Both the position numbers and the translations under genes were made by a program. From assembly GCA_030374765.1 (NCBI GenBank), contig JARGXX010000095.1, positions 1,240,001 through 1,304,000 of the forward strand: 64,000 bases of DNA, in the 5' to 3' direction. The notes below the pieces were generated by a model that had not been told where the DNA came from, searched no databases, and saw only the letters and a program-made list of their open reading frames with translations. Shown here piece after piece: positions 1-10,572 of the stretch. Numbering within the stretch: position 1 is the first letter of the stretch; the number at the start of each line of letters is the position of its first letter. The stretch is from Agarophyton chilense. Lineage: Eukaryota; Rhodophyta; Florideophyceae; Gracilariales; Gracilariaceae.

Positions 1-1
1 A

Positions 2-397
2 TCGTATGAACGCAACCTTGAGGGCGGCACAGTCATTATCGGTCTTTCTACAAACGCAGAACGAAGCACGTGCGAAATTGGTCGAGCAGCAAGGAAGCTG
101 GTGAAAGAGTTTAGAGAGAGAGGGATAAAGAGTGTATGTAGATTAGATGGAGGAAGATTGTCAAAAATGGTAGGGCGCGCAGCGCGATCGGGTGCGAAAG
201 CTGTGATCGTGGTCGGGCAACAAGACGTGGATCAAGGAACGGCACAGGTGAAGTTCGTAAGCTCCACGACCGAACAGGATGCACTGCAGATGAGATTGGT
301 GGACGTGGTGGACGCGGTGTGCGCAAGCTCACATGGTGCTGGGGAGAGCACGGATGAAGGTGATGGGCAGAACGTAAGTAACGCCATGCCACGCTAA
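2..397 (+). CDS. C-terminal end of a HisRS-like protein (anticodon-binding domain), partial
   Basis: The frame is open from base 2 to the TAA at 395-397, so this is the last 131 codons of a gene that starts outside the window. The sequence runs GGTVIIGLS, then an amphipathic helix, then RERGIKSVCRLDGGRLSKM, then GAKAVIVVGQQDV, then QVKF and a TEQD segment. This is the order seen in the class II anticodon-binding domain at the C-terminus of histidyl-tRNA synthetases (strand, helix, elongated 'L-K/S' helix, ILG-E/D-E strand, V-K strand, G/T-E-Q). If it is HisRS, the domain reads the His anticodon. The last 25 residues are low-complexity and poorly conserved. A HisZ-type or GCN2-type paralogue with the same fold cannot be excluded from this fragment. 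Confidence 0.6.
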   Translation, partial: SYERNLEGGTVIIGLSTNAERSTCEIGRAARKLVKEFRERGIKSVCRLDGGRLSKMVGRAARSGAKAVIVVGQQDVDQGTAQVKFVSSTTEQDALQMRLVDVVDAVCASSHGAGESTDEGDGQNVSNAMPR

Positions 398-851
398 GAC
401 CTTAAAAAAGGTTGGCTACACTCTCGGTGAGCTTGAGCTGTATGGCAACAGCTGGCACTCATGTGAGGATAAAGAGGCGAACGTGGCGAGGGTTGGATGC
501 AGAGTGAGGTGGGTCGAGAGAGGTACGCGAGTAGGTGTCATACAGTGGGAGGCATCAGGCAAGGGCTGCCTCTAGCTTGCTCTTGCAGGCTACTGGCTGT
601 GGATGCAGGCGGTGAAGACTGGACGGGCAAGATGAAAGTACGTGCAAGGCACACGAAAGGGCTTTATTGGGGAGGGTATGATGTCCATGCGCAGATTAGG
701 GGCAACGCAGTACATGTAGCACAACACGAAGCTGTGAGATTAAAAGCGGCTTTCACGACAGTCACACAAGCGGCAAGGTGTATGCGACGGGAAGACTGTA
801 GAACGTTAGACAGAGCGATGAGGAACTAGAAAGCAAAGCACAAGCAGAGGT
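398..851. other. Intergenic stretch, no supported gene
   Basis: Between the HisRS-like stop and the eIF1 stop there is a 110-codon open frame at 497-829 on the plus strand. It has no recognisable domain and a composition like its surroundings. I see no tRNA, repeat or clear terminator here. It probably holds the 3' untranslated regions of the two convergent neighbours. Confidence 0.4.
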
Positions 852-1199
852 CTAGATACCATGAACCTTGATCATGGACTTGCTGGCAATTTTCTCATCA
901 GAAAGGAAGCCCTTGACCTTCTCACGTTGGTCTCCCTGTAGCTGGATAACCTTTCCCAGCTCAGCGTTGTCGACGACACAGCCGTTGCAGCAGAACACCT
1001 TTTTGAAAGCCTTGGTGAGCTTTGCGAGGTCTAACTTGTCATCCAGGCCTTGGATGGTGGTGAGGGACTTACGTCCGTTGCGTTGCTGAAGACGAATATG
1101 GACGATGCCTTTAGTCACAACCTGATCATCGCCGTCGGCGTCGGCGAAAGGGTCAAATGGCGCTGTGACGCCTCCCACCAGGGCTTGTTCGTTGTTCAT
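852..1199 (-). CDS. Translation initiation factor eIF1 (SUI1 family)
   Basis: The minus-strand frame from ATG at 1199 to TAG at 852 encodes 115 residues, the usual length of eIF1. eIF1 binds the 40S ribosomal subunit near the P site and guards start-codon selection. A short acidic N-terminus (DPFADADGDD) is followed by the SUI1 fold: IHIRLQQRNGRKSLTTIQGL, then LAKLTKAFKKVFCCNG, then ELGKVIQLQGDQREKVKGFL, ending IKVHGI. The 'RNGRK.LTT.QG' and 'I.LQGD.R' motifs are family hallmarks. The open frame extends 42 codons further upstream, but that part is only proline from the C-rich leader, so the start is placed at MNNEQ. No intron is visible. The gene is divergent from the F-box gene. Confidence 0.95.
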   Translation of the reverse strand: MNNEQALVGGVTAPFDPFADADGDDQVVTKGIVHIRLQQRNGRKSLTTIQGLDDKLDLAKLTKAFKKVFCCNGCVVDNAELGKVIQLQGDQREKVKGFLSDEKIASKSMIKVHGI

Positions 1200-1214
1200 G
1201 AAGCGGCGGCGCGC

Positions 1215-1247
1215 GGGGGGGAGGGGGGGGGGGGGGGGGGGGGGGGG
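1215..1247. repeat. G homopolymer tract in the eIF1 5' leader
   Basis: Seven Gs, one A and then 25 Gs, followed by a GA-rich stretch to about 1270. It begins 16 bp upstream of the eIF1 start codon, so the eIF1 transcript would carry a C tract in its leader. On the plus strand the tract could form a G-quadruplex. Its exact length may be uncertain because such runs are hard to sequence. Confidence 0.8.
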
Positions 1248-1803
1248 AGAGGGAGGAGGAGAGGGAAGGGGAGAGAGAGTGTGGAAGAAGGGCGAAGAAG
1301 AGCGAGTGACGGTGTGGGTGCGCAAGGGAGGCGAAAAAAGGGGAGCAAAGGACAGGCAGGCTACGGGCGCGGCGACAGATGGCCGCCCGACGCCGCAGGC
1401 GCGCTTTTAAAGTGCGGCTTGCACAACGTGGTGGAACGAATTTCGGCGACGCGAGTTTCCGCAACCCACTCTGCGCCACGTGTACGCGCTGTGACTCGGC
1501 GCGCGTGGAAGCTGGGGCGCGCTGCGGCAGCATCGTCAGACACGCGCCGCGAAGCGCACGACAGCAAGACAAGCGAGCGCCAGCACGCCGAAGAGCGCGA
1601 CGCGACGGTGGCGGAACACAACGCCTTCCTTTTTCGCGAGGCGTCTCTCTACGTTTCTCTTCGTCTCTCTCCCCCTGCTGCCTGCTGCGCGCGCGCGCCG
1701 CCGCCGCCGCCGCCGCCCCTCTCGTTCCGCGTCGAGTCTCCTTCCGACGCTGCCGCCGCCGCCGCCACCACCACCAAAGCGCTGTCGCCATCCCCGCCGC
1801 GCC
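1248..1803. promoter_or_regulatory. Divergent promoter region between eIF1 and the F-box gene
   Basis: About 600 bp separate the start codons of eIF1 (minus) and the F-box gene (plus), so both promoters must lie here. The stretch is very GC-rich and has CT-rich runs and GCC repeats around 1700-1800, just before the F-box ATG. I see no convincing TATA box. The several long open frames across it on both strands reflect high GC content and do not look like genes. Confidence 0.45.
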
Positions 1804-2373
1804 ATGCGCATGGAGCAGCTTCCCCGCGACGCGCTGCTGACCATTCTGTCGTACCTCGGCGCGACCGACATAGCGCGTCTCCGTTGCGCGCTGCCTCCCT
1901 GGTCGCCGCTGCGCGCCATCACCAACGACCCTTTTGTGTGGCGCTTTCTCTTCTTCCGCAACTTTCCCGAGTTACGCTCCGTGCCCCACCTCACCATCAC
2001 CGCCTCCGGCACGCTCGACTGGCGTGCCGCATTCCGCAACGCAGAGCGCCGTCGCGCTCTCATCAACCGCCGCCGCGCCAACGGCTGGCGCTACGCCCTC
2101 AATGCCCCGCCAGCGCCCTCCCACCCCCGCAATCCCCCCGCCATCCGCATCGTTCTCCACGGTAACATCCACCGCATCGTCTCCGACACTGCTGAGCGCT
2201 CCGCCGCCAACGTCACATGGGACTCCCATATCCGTGCCGCGCGCTTCGACTGGTCTGGTACGCAGCCACCGCTGTCCACGCCCCACACTTCCCCACCCCA
2301 CTCGCGCTCGCTGCCCCTTTCCCCTCTGCCGCCCTCTCCGCCCTCCTCCCCCCCTCCGCACCACCCACCCTGA
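1804..2373 (+). CDS. Short F-box protein
   Basis: The frame opens with MRMEQLPRDALLTILSYLG followed by ATDIARLRCALPPW. This is an F-box (LP.D.L..ILSYL...D..RLR) at residues 4-40. F-box proteins bind Skp1 in SCF ubiquitin ligases and bring in the substrate through their C-terminal part. The next 80 residues, with VWRFLFFRNFPEL and DWRAAFRNAERRR, resemble the spacer after the F-box in proteins where W-R-x-x-F/Y-x-x-R marks a second helix. The last 40 residues are almost only P, S and H. The product is 189 residues with no obvious substrate-binding repeats, so either the protein is short or a splice site near 2258 leads elsewhere. The gene converges with the WD40 gene, leaving about 60 bp. Confidence 0.7.
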   Translation: MRMEQLPRDALLTILSYLGATDIARLRCALPPWSPLRAITNDPFVWRFLFFRNFPELRSVPHLTITASGTLDWRAAFRNAERRRALINRRRANGWRYALNAPPAPSHPRNPPAIRIVLHGNIHRIVSDTAERSAANVTWDSHIRAARFDWSGTQPPLSTPHTSPPHSRSLPLSPLPPSPPSSPPPHHPP

Positions 2374-2434
2374 CCCCGATACCACCCCGGTTTGCTTATG
2401 TACATTGTAAACTACCCCCTCCCTGTTTGCATTT

Positions 2435-4180
2435 TCACTCTTGATGCTGCGCCTCGTCAAAACACCACACGCTCACAACCCCGTCGTGCGCACAGCTCGC
2501 CAACACGCTCCGCCTCGCATTCCACTCCACGTCGTACACTGTGCCCCCGCCCGCCCCCAGCTTTTGCAACACCTCGCTGCTATCCACATCCCATATGTAC
2601 ACATGCCCATCCTCGCTCCCCCCGATTACCACACTCTCCCGAGGCCCAAACACGCTTCGCACAAAGTTTTTGCTTGTATTCTGGTGTCCCTTGAACCGCT
2701 TCACAACCTTGGTCATCCGTATATCCCACAGTCGATTCGAGTTGTCTTTTGAGCTCGACACCATCAGCGACCCCGACTGGTTGATTTCCACAGACGTCAC
2801 CTCGCCCAAGTGTGCGCTCAGCGTCCGCACGCACAGCCCACTCACCACATCCCAGAACTTGATGCTCGAATCTTTGCTGCCAGTCACAATCAAATTGCCT
2901 CTGGCGTTGAAGCCCACACTGCTTATCGAGCTCTTGTGCCCGCCAAAGCTTTTCAACAGCGTTTGCGTCTCTGTATCATAAAAACGCACCAATCTGTCAT
3001 AACCACCGCTAGCAACGGCGCCTCCCCGAGCCTGCATTCTCACAGCGTACACATCATGCGCGTGACCTTGCAACACAGCGCGACACATATCAGCACTGCC
3101 GCCGTCCATGTTTCCATTGACTCGCAGTCTGCCAACCGACTGCTCATGTCTTTTCGCGGCCCATTCCTTGGCGTCATGTACATCCGAAAGCGTGGCCGTG
3201 TCCCACAGGCGAATGCTACCGTCGCCACTGGCACTTGCCAGCAGTTTTCCATTTCTGGTTGCGCTCACGTCCCAAATTCGCGACGTATGCCCGCGTAGAA
3301 TTCGCTTTTGCGAGCCGCTATTCATATCCCAGATGCGCACGGTGTTGTCACTTGAGCCGCTTGCCACGGCGTCTCCTTCCTCGCCGACAAAGGTGAGGCA
3401 CTTGACGTTTGCGGTGTGCCCCACGAAGGCGCGCTGCAGCTTGTTGGGAATCACCACGCTTTCGTAGTCCTCCAGCAGCGTGCCGATTCGTGGCGGAAGC
3501 TTTGGGGCGTGGCGGGACGAGCCAATCTGAAAGGCCAGTGCTTGTTGAAGCAGGTGCACGAGCCTGGTGGGCGGGATATCGGCGGCTTCTATCAGGTTTT
3601 CGTCGTTGAGACAACCATCTCGACGGAAGATGTCGAATTCGAGCAGTCGGGAGTACTGCTCGACGAGGGCGGCCCTGCTTGAGGCAACTCCATCCCAGTG
3701 GCGGAACGAGGGCGCATCGTTGACTGATTTGCACGTGAGCAGATAGCACATGTCTCGAAACTCATCGGCTGTGCGCGCGTACGCCTCGAGCTCCTTGAGG
3801 CGGCGCTGAAGAATGGAGAAGGCCTTCTGACGCTCTTGGTGGTCGATGAGCTCGAGGAATTGCTGCTTGTGCACGGCAAATTTGAAGGCCTTCATGGACT
3901 TGAAGGTGGTGCGCGAAAGCAGATGCTCCACCTCCTGCCAGTCGCCGTCCAGAATGGCGCTCTTCATGCGGCGCAACTGCGAACGCTTGGAGGCGGCATT
4001 GTTGATCTTAACGTTAGTCTCATGTTGCACGGCGTTGGAGGCGTCATGGTAGCCCTCGTCGTGCAAATACTGGATGATAGCCTGCACAATGTCGAGCTTG
4101 ATGTTAGAGTCTTCGGCGTCGAAGACACAGTGATCGAGCACGGCGGCGCGCAACGCACGGTCGATGAAACGCGCGTCCAT
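2435..4180 (-). CDS. LisH-CTLH-CRA-WD40 protein (WDR26/SMU1-type architecture)
   Basis: The start is taken at ATG 4180 (MDARFIDRAL), giving 581 residues and no visible intron. A LisH motif lies at about residues 27-59 (IVQAIIQYLHDEGY), a CTLH domain at about 66-125 and a CRA-like helical part to about 185. A conserved PPTRLVHLLQQAL segment follows at 203-215. From about 252 to 575 there are seven WD40 repeats with clear GH...D..W..D signatures (for example VASGSSDNTVRIWD, VTGSKDSSIKFWD, VIGGSEDGHVYIWD). Proteins of this architecture are adaptors in CTLH-type ubiquitin ligases (WDR26) or in spliceosome assembly (SMU1). The CRA part and the SEDG-VYIW repeat lean towards WDR26-like, but I cannot assign orthology by eye. 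The open frame extends 43 codons upstream into low-complexity sequence that I do not count. Confidence 0.85.
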   Translation of the reverse strand: MDARFIDRALRAAVLDHCVFDAEDSNIKLDIVQAIIQYLHDEGYHDASNAVQHETNVKINNAASKRSQLRRMKSAILDGDWQEVEHLLSRTTFKSMKAFKFAVHKQQFLELIDHQERQKAFSILQRRLKELEAYARTADEFRDMCYLLTCKSVNDAPSFRHWDGVASSRAALVEQYSRLLEFDIFRRDGCLNDENLIEAADIPPTRLVHLLQQALAFQIGSSRHAPKLPPRIGTLLEDYESVVIPNKLQRAFVGHTANVKCLTFVGEEGDAVASGSSDNTVRIWDMNSGSQKRILRGHTSRIWDVSATRNGKLLASASGDGSIRLWDTATLSDVHDAKEWAAKRHEQSVGRLRVNGNMDGGSADMCRAVLQGHAHDVYAVRMQARGGAVASGGYDRLVRFYDTETQTLLKSFGGHKSSISSVGFNARGNLIVTGSKDSSIKFWDVVSGLCVRTLSAHLGEVTSVEINQSGSLMVSSSKDNSNRLWDIRMTKVVKRFKGHQNTSKNFVRSVFGPRESVVIGGSEDGHVYIWDVDSSEVLQKLGAGGGTVYDVEWNARRSVLASCAHDGVVSVWCFDEAQHQE

Positions 4181-4309
4181 CGCTGCGCTGCGCTGACGAT
4201 GCGCTGGCAGCGCCTCGTCGCGACGCCTGCAGCGGCTGTTGTGTGCTCGAGTTGAGAGAGAGAGAGAGCGAGTGGATTTGCACGCCTTGCTGCGCAGTGC
4301 ACCGTGCAA

Positions 4310-6072
4310 CTGTAAAGCTACTGTCAGCTGCGAGCTCCTGAAGGGTGTATATGGTCATAGTCATGTACGAAGGGTACAGAGTGATTTCTTATCCTGACGA
4401 AGTCAGTTCGGTTCTTCATTATTTCAGGCCGAGGATGTGGCTCTCCCTCCCTCTTATTATTTTACAGCGTTTCTTCGATGCTGTTGTCTAAGATACCTTC
4501 CGCTTTACTCCACGGGCTTGTGAAGAATACGTGACCAGAATGTGTAATTGAAACCATGGAGCGCCTGTAGGTGATGCGCACGTTGTTTGTAGACAAAGTC
4601 GCCAAATTGACATGAAAAAGAATACCTGGGCGGTGGAAGGTTTTTGCAGTACGTTTCTATTAAATATATATTTTACTAAACCAACCACAACGTTTATCAA
4701 CCTTCATCAATCCGTGACGGCGAACTGTGGCCACGCTGCACACTCCAAGTCACAGCCGCAATTCTCAGCGATGAATTGATGGTTTGAAGTCCGTGAATCT
4801 TCCCCGTTCGCCGTTGAACAATTGTTCATACTTCAATTCCAGTGAAAGACACAAAGGCCAGAGCTTGACTCCCAGTATGAAACCTTCTAATTTTGTTTTA
4901 TAGGGTTTCAATGATCTTCAATAGCTACTGACACAAATCTAAAAGTCACACCGCGCTCAGCACTCTTGATTTATCAATTTCAAGCGACATGAACCAGAGC
5001 AGTTCCACATCAGTATAAATCGGGATGATGTCCACGCAGCCGACCTCCAGTTCAATCTGCCTCCCACCATCTGCGAGAAACACCTAGAAAAGAAAGGCAA
5101 TCTCTTCTTCAATCACGCAGATACATTGGTACGCATCATGATTGGCATATTCATCAAAGTTGGGCTTCTGTTTCTTGCAACCAACTCGAGACGCCAAAAC
5201 AGGCGCAAGAAGTGCAGTGGCGAAAGGCTCAGGGTGCAAATGGCCCAGCATGAAGGCAGCATTACAGACCTTAAGCACCGTCTGGATACACTGCCGGCGA
5301 GGACGAAGCAGATTATGAGAAGAAAGGAAAACGGGGGTCGAGATGAGGTTGCTAGGTGGAACAGGGAGAAGGAGGCAGTACGGGAAACCCTTGGCGCACA
5401 AATAAGATCTTTGAAAAGCAGTACAGGTCACTGGAATTGGCCTGTGATAATATGGAGCCCATTAATATTGCCTACGTTCTTTCTCCTTGCAACCTCTCCT
5501 CACTTTCCGAAAACGTAGCTCGCTGCGTCCAAACGTTGCTCTTCAACATGTCGCGGCGACAATCGCGCCGAGGAACTCCCTGGAAGAGTGCCCATGACTG
5601 TAATTTTCCTTAACTATGGCGCACATTCAAGCATGCACGATTATAGGGTTCTACGCACCTTTTGCTGCGTACAAAACCTCAAAGCCCTCCTACCCATATT
5701 ACCTGGCGCCCAACAAACCTCTGACCGCATATTGTGTTCAATTCTGGTCTTTGGCGCCAGACCCGCACTTTTTCTTCTACTTAAGCCTGTTTCTCTCGCG
5801 CCGGCTTTGCATCTCCGATCTGCAGAAATCGAGCAGTGTCTACTTCTATCTTTATAATTGATTACTCCTTGAGACTGTGTCACAATCAGTTCGTCTTGAT
5901 CTACCCCCAAACTCCTTTTAACCTAGCCCACCGTCTGCCTTTTGCCATTGTTATCTCGGCGTACCCATTTCATCTGCGCAAAACTCACAGGGATCTATGA
6001 GCACTGAGCGGAAAAAGGTAGGCCGCAAGCGAAGCTAGTGGACTGACAAATACTTTGTTGTCGAAAAGTAAT
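4310..6072. other. Sparse region, no recognisable gene
   Basis: This is more AT-rich than the island to its left. Small open frames, the longest 130 codons at 5126-5518 with a charged coiled-coil-like middle, have no domain I recognise. It marks the left edge of the transposon-rich part of the window and may contain the unseen left end of the hAT element that follows. Confidence 0.4.
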
Positions 6073-8291
6073 CAACGACTGGGAGTCAGTCTCCCAAAAA
6101 GCGCATATTCTGGAAGGCCTGTTTATTTACATCTATTTCGTCTACGCCGAATGCAACGCAATTATGGAGACATCTGCTCGAACGCAAAGGGATAGAACGC
6201 GATGAGAAAAAGCGATTAATTGAGCAGCCTCATTTTGCGGCCCGTTATCGAAAGCTCGGAAGCACTTCCATTTGCTTTGGTGTCCCACAGACGCCGAAGA
6301 GGCAACACAAACGGCTCAAAATGAGCGCAAGTTCAGGACACAATCCAAGGGTGGATAAGGTAGGAAAACGGGAAACTGGTTCGGTAAGCGAAGAGAGTTG
6401 TGATTCGTACAGGAAGCGTTCGAAACTCAACGAGCTGTTGACATCACTTGTGGTCTAACATATGCTCCCGTTTTCGGTTCTGAGTAGAAGAGAAGGCGAG
6501 GATGAGTTATTTCAGATCATCAAACTTTTGAACCCGGCCTTAGCAGAACAGGTACCAACCGTTTCAAAGATGTCCGGGAAGAACTTGGACGCATACTATC
6601 AGCGTGTGAGCAACCGCGTAAAATCTTCCATTACGGCCGAACTATCGCAGTCTTACGGTACGCTAATCTTTGATGGGTGGACTGATGGCAATTAAGAGAG
6701 CGTTGTTAACATATTTTGATCCATCATAGGGGTCGAAAGGTCGAGAAGAACATTCTTTCTGCTATCAGTTTACACAGGGTTCCAGACGAGTAACGCTTCT
6801 TTCTATGCTAATGTGGTGGCAAACCTAATGTCTTACTATGGAGATATGAAGCGTATTTGCGCTGTAACAAGCGACAATACCAGTTGCTGCGTGAAAGCGA
6901 AAGAAAAAATGACTGAGCAGTATGATTATCTGATACCTTGCCGATACCAAACACATTTAGCAAACCTTCTCATGCAGGACATTTGTAGTCTGCCGTGGAT
7001 CAAAGAGATCTTGACTACTGTCTCAACCATCGTATCTGACTTGAGGAACCGCCCCAAATTGTACTTTCGCTTTAAAGAATTGAAGGACACCCACAACAAC
7101 ATACTTCAGAACAATGGATATGTGGCGAGCACCCAGGAGCTTGACTCTTACAGCAGACCACTTCCTTTGCATACTGCTGTTTTGCCTGTAAAAATGGCGA
7201 CTACAAGATTTGCAAGATCCGAAAGCATGTTGCGATCTTTTCTACGAGGTAAGGAAGTTTACAAGAAGCTCGTGGATTGTCCTGACTTTTCGTCCAATCT
7301 CTATGGCTCTCGGAACGAAAGCAGACTTATACTTCTTGAGTACTCTGTAAATGACGACTCTTTATATGATAAGTTTCTGGATGTATATCATCTGTTGCGC
7401 GTTATTCGGCAGTATCTGCGCGTCTTTGACGATGAAAGCTCACTGATTTCTGAGGTGTTCCCCGATACGCGACAGCTCGAGCAGCAGCTTCAGCAGCTTA
7501 CTGTCACTCAGTTCTATACCGGCGCAAGAAGAGATGAGATGTTGAAGACCTACAGATGCCGATTAGATGGAACTGGAAGAAGGATATCGCTGTTGGATTC
7601 TATACACTACGTTGCTTACTGTCTCGACATACGCAGCGCTGGTGATGAAATCACCATGCATCACTCTTACGCCTTGAAGCATATGCGCCTGTTCGTGAAT
7701 TCAAACGTGTTCCCGCCCACTCAAAAGCTGGAGAGCATGGGTGGGGTTGGCGGAGCTTTACAGCGCCTCTTTGAAGACTTTAATTTCATGCGACTATCGT
7801 GGACTACTGAACTTCAGGATGAGAATGCACGAGATGTGCTGCTGGCGTACCGAAACATTCCGACTGTCTACTGGATACAAACTAAGAACAGACCTCCGCT
7901 GCGTGCGTTTGCTCTACGAATTCTGTCTACCAGTCCATCCTCTTCCAGCGTAGAGAGAAGTTTTAGTATGCAGGGGCGAATCCGAACCCCCATCCTTAAC
8001 CGAATTCATTCTGAGAAGGTTAGTAAGATGATATTTTATGCCTTTAACAGGTCCTCGTTTCTGTCGAAGAAAGTGCCCGCTGCTAAGCCCCAGAGAACAT
8101 ACACGACTGTCACTACCGCAAATGCAACCATTTCAGCTCTTCCAAACACTCCAAACGTTTCGTACTTCGGTCCGGACGATGTCTCTGATGAAGAGGACGA
8201 CTTGGAGGAGGTAATGGACTGGGACGACGTCAGTGACGCCATCTTCTATCTACCTGATGTTTCCGAAATGCAGGCTGTCGTGGATGGATAA
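6073..8291 (+). pseudogene. hAT-family transposase, decayed
   Basis: One plus-strand frame can be followed from about 6073 to the stop at 8291. The N-terminal part has the tail of a BED-type finger (NATQLWRHLLERKGI), though the zinc-binding cysteines are not visible. Next come the hAT/DUF659 segment LPFSVLSRREGEDELFQIIK and the catalytic-core strand LIFDGWTDGN. The core continues through TSDNTSCCVKAKE and PCRYQTHLANLL, and ends with the hAT dimerisation motif SSSVERSFS near 7940. Only three in-frame stops interrupt it: TAA 6456, TAA 6693 and TGA 6717. The flanking residues read straight through all three, which suggests point mutation and not splicing. An acidic tail (SDEEDDLEEVMDWDD) closes the frame. 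I could not find the terminal inverted repeats or the 8-bp target duplication. Confidence 0.85.
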
Positions 8292-9314
8292 AGGTGCGAT
8301 GAGTCTTAGTTTATGCTCGAGTTTGTGGTCCATCTCGTGAGACAACGCTTCTTTCAAAGATAACGCTCAATGCTACGTAGGAAGTAGACGGGCATACCGT
8401 AAAGAGAGACAGAGAGAGAGTACCATTCAGTCATACGGTGCACTGCTCATGTTTAATGATCACGGAATGGCTTCGTTCATTCCAATCCCACCTTCGCTTA
8501 GAGCATAACAATGTTCCCATTCGATAAAAATTGATGCAGGAGTCCCAATAACAATATGCCCAAAGTGCAGACTGTGAGTAAAAGTCTCAGCTAATTACGA
8601 TCGAGGAACGTGTTTCGTATCTCGGTGGATAGCCTCGTGGGACCGAAGCTTATCTGTCGTTGCTGCTGTCCCCATCCAATTTGTTGGCTGTATGGGTTGC
8701 CAAACTGTTTGGAACGGCGATTTCCTTGTCAGCTTCAAGCAGATAAGAGATAAAGTTGCAATGTGTGCTGACCAGCAAGAAGAGAATCAAACTTCAGGTT
8801 CAGTTGTGACTCGCTTTCTAAGAGCCACATTTCTCTAGCTCATCAAAATGTTTGTCTTCGGGTTTCCAACGGTTTCCAACGAACACGAGCTCTTAAGAAA
8901 TTAACACGAAGTTTTGTCGTTGCTCTTCTGACATGGCCAGCGAAGGGAGAATGGAACTGACACCGCTGAAGTGCGGGCGGGCTCCAGTACCGTGAGTATC
9001 ACATTCTTTGGTGATTCATGTACAGGTTGAATTCTGACCATCTGCCGTGAAATCTGAGCTGTATCCGCGCTTTTTGAAGCTCGTAGAGTTGCTTTTTTTA
9101 GACGACCGTAGGTTCCCTCGATAATTTCTTCGGCAGAACGGGAAGCGAGAGTGATGCTGAAATGGACGAGTTTCAGAATAAACATAGCTGATGATAACGT
9201 GTAGGTTTTTTGCTTTGTTGCAAACACAGAGAATGTATTGAGCGATGGTTTTGTTACTCAAAACGATGTCCATTATGCAGCACGCCCATTGCAAAAACAC
9301 GTCACCATCAATCA
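8292..9314. other. No recognisable gene
   Basis: AT-rich sequence with a short GA repeat around 8405-8422 and only short open frames. The right end of the hAT element probably lies here but I could not place it. The 3' end of the DUF1640 gene on the minus strand lies just to the right. Confidence 0.35.
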
Positions 9315-10017
9315 TCACATAACCAAAAAGCACCATTCATTCCTTCCAACAACACGCGTATCACACTCATCGGCAAGATGTGAAGTAGGTAGACGTACCA
9401 TATTTGACGATTCACCGCCAATAGTAGTACTCAATCGAACAATCGCCAAACCAATCGCACCAGCCACCACAATCACCCATTTGATCACACCCTTCTCCAC
9501 CCGTTCCACAACTGTGTAAATCTAGGCCACTGAAGTTTCCATCCGCTTCTCTATTGCGTTGATGTCCGTTTTGAGGAGTGCGAAATCAGCCTCTCCTAGA
9601 ATGCTGAGTTCGGAACGAAGTGATACATATTCGTTTTTGGTGACCATTTGGTTCTGATGATGTCTGTCGGCGTGTTTTGAAACGCGTACCACTTCATCTG
9701 TGATAGCCTCGCTCTGTATCTGTGAGAACCCAGCTCGTCTCAAAAACGCCACCTGAAAACAAGCATTCTATGTGTATCGGAAATCAACGACGACTGTGTA
9801 ACACAAAGCGCTCCGTCTCTGCACAGAACTGTGACCTCAACGAATCCTCCGTTGTCACATTCTCATCGGTATGCAATCGTCCTCCTGGTTCCGCTCATTA
9901 AAACGCTGTATTGCTACGCGTCGAACACAGCCGTCTGTTCACGGGCGTTGGGTTCGAAGCGTGTAATTGCCGCGCATAGAAAGCAGTACTGAATGTGCGC
10001 TGCAGCGCGCCACTCAT
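9315..10017 (-). pseudogene. Mitochondrial DUF1640 / CCDC90 (MCUR1-like) gene with short introns, probably inactivated
   Basis: Reading down from ATG 10017, the first 39 codons look like a mitochondrial presequence: arginines, serines and no acids (LQRTFSTAFYARQLHAS, then RRLCSTR). A second exon ends ...ETERF at 9805. A 52-nt GT-AG intron (9753-9804, pyrimidine-rich end TTGTTTTCAG) joins it in phase to VAFLRRAGFSQIQSEAI, the signature of the DUF1640/CCDC90 family (F-V..L...GF...QAEAI). A coiled coil follows, then an in-frame TAG (9522-9524), then VEKGVIKWVIVVAGAIG, the family's C-terminal membrane helix, in the same frame. Family members sit in the inner mitochondrial membrane and have been linked to the calcium uniporter or respiratory assembly. 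The TAG before the membrane helix suggests a recent loss. The exon 1-2 junction is unresolved. Confidence 0.7.
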
Positions 10018-10572
10018 CTCACCCCCGCCACGCCCTCGCTCCCTCTCCCTCGCGAGATAGGTAGTTCAATCCATGTCTGGGAAACTCTCTATATAGTCGT
10101 GATCAGTCGCCTTCTTCCTCACATGTAACTCTTCATTTCACCTCTAGATATTATCGGCAGTGGGCTGCACCACGAAAAGGCGCTTCGCATGTACCGAGTT
10201 TGCCGTCAATGAAACCATTGACATCGTTCTTTCCACCCAACCATCATATCATCGGCCAGATCAGGTACAAGAACCAGCGCGCAACCTGCATCTCCATCAG
10301 ACCCAAGAAAAGTTTCTCCGAGAAAAACCTTCTGGGAAAGCCCTGTCCATTGGCTCCTTTAGAGCTGTTACTTGGAGGGGATATTCATGGAAAACGGCGG
10401 TAGGATCTTTTTCCAACGACACCCTACTGCGTTCGTGCAGCTCCACGGAGGCCTTTTGATGACGTATCAGCCAGGCCCGCAAGGGCGAAAGGTAAGCTGA
10501 CCGAACACTTGGGCGAGTTTAACGACCTTACTTGTCGGGAGGTCGTTGTGAGAAAAGACGTGACCGTGAGAC

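Noticed and set aside
1050-2165. 371-codon plus-strand frame across the eIF1 leader and F-box gene
   Set aside because: It is in the wrong frame for the F-box, has composition-driven R/A/P runs, and overlaps eIF1 and the F-box gene in antisense or shifted frame.
2258-2400. Possible splice donor in the F-box gene leading to a longer protein
   Set aside because: The convergent WD40 gene ends at 2435 and leaves no room for a further exon on the plus strand before it. An exon overlapping that gene is possible but unsupported.
5126-5518. 130-codon frame with coiled-coil-like middle
   Set aside because: No family resemblance, mixed hydrophobic ends, and a competing frame of similar length on the other strand.
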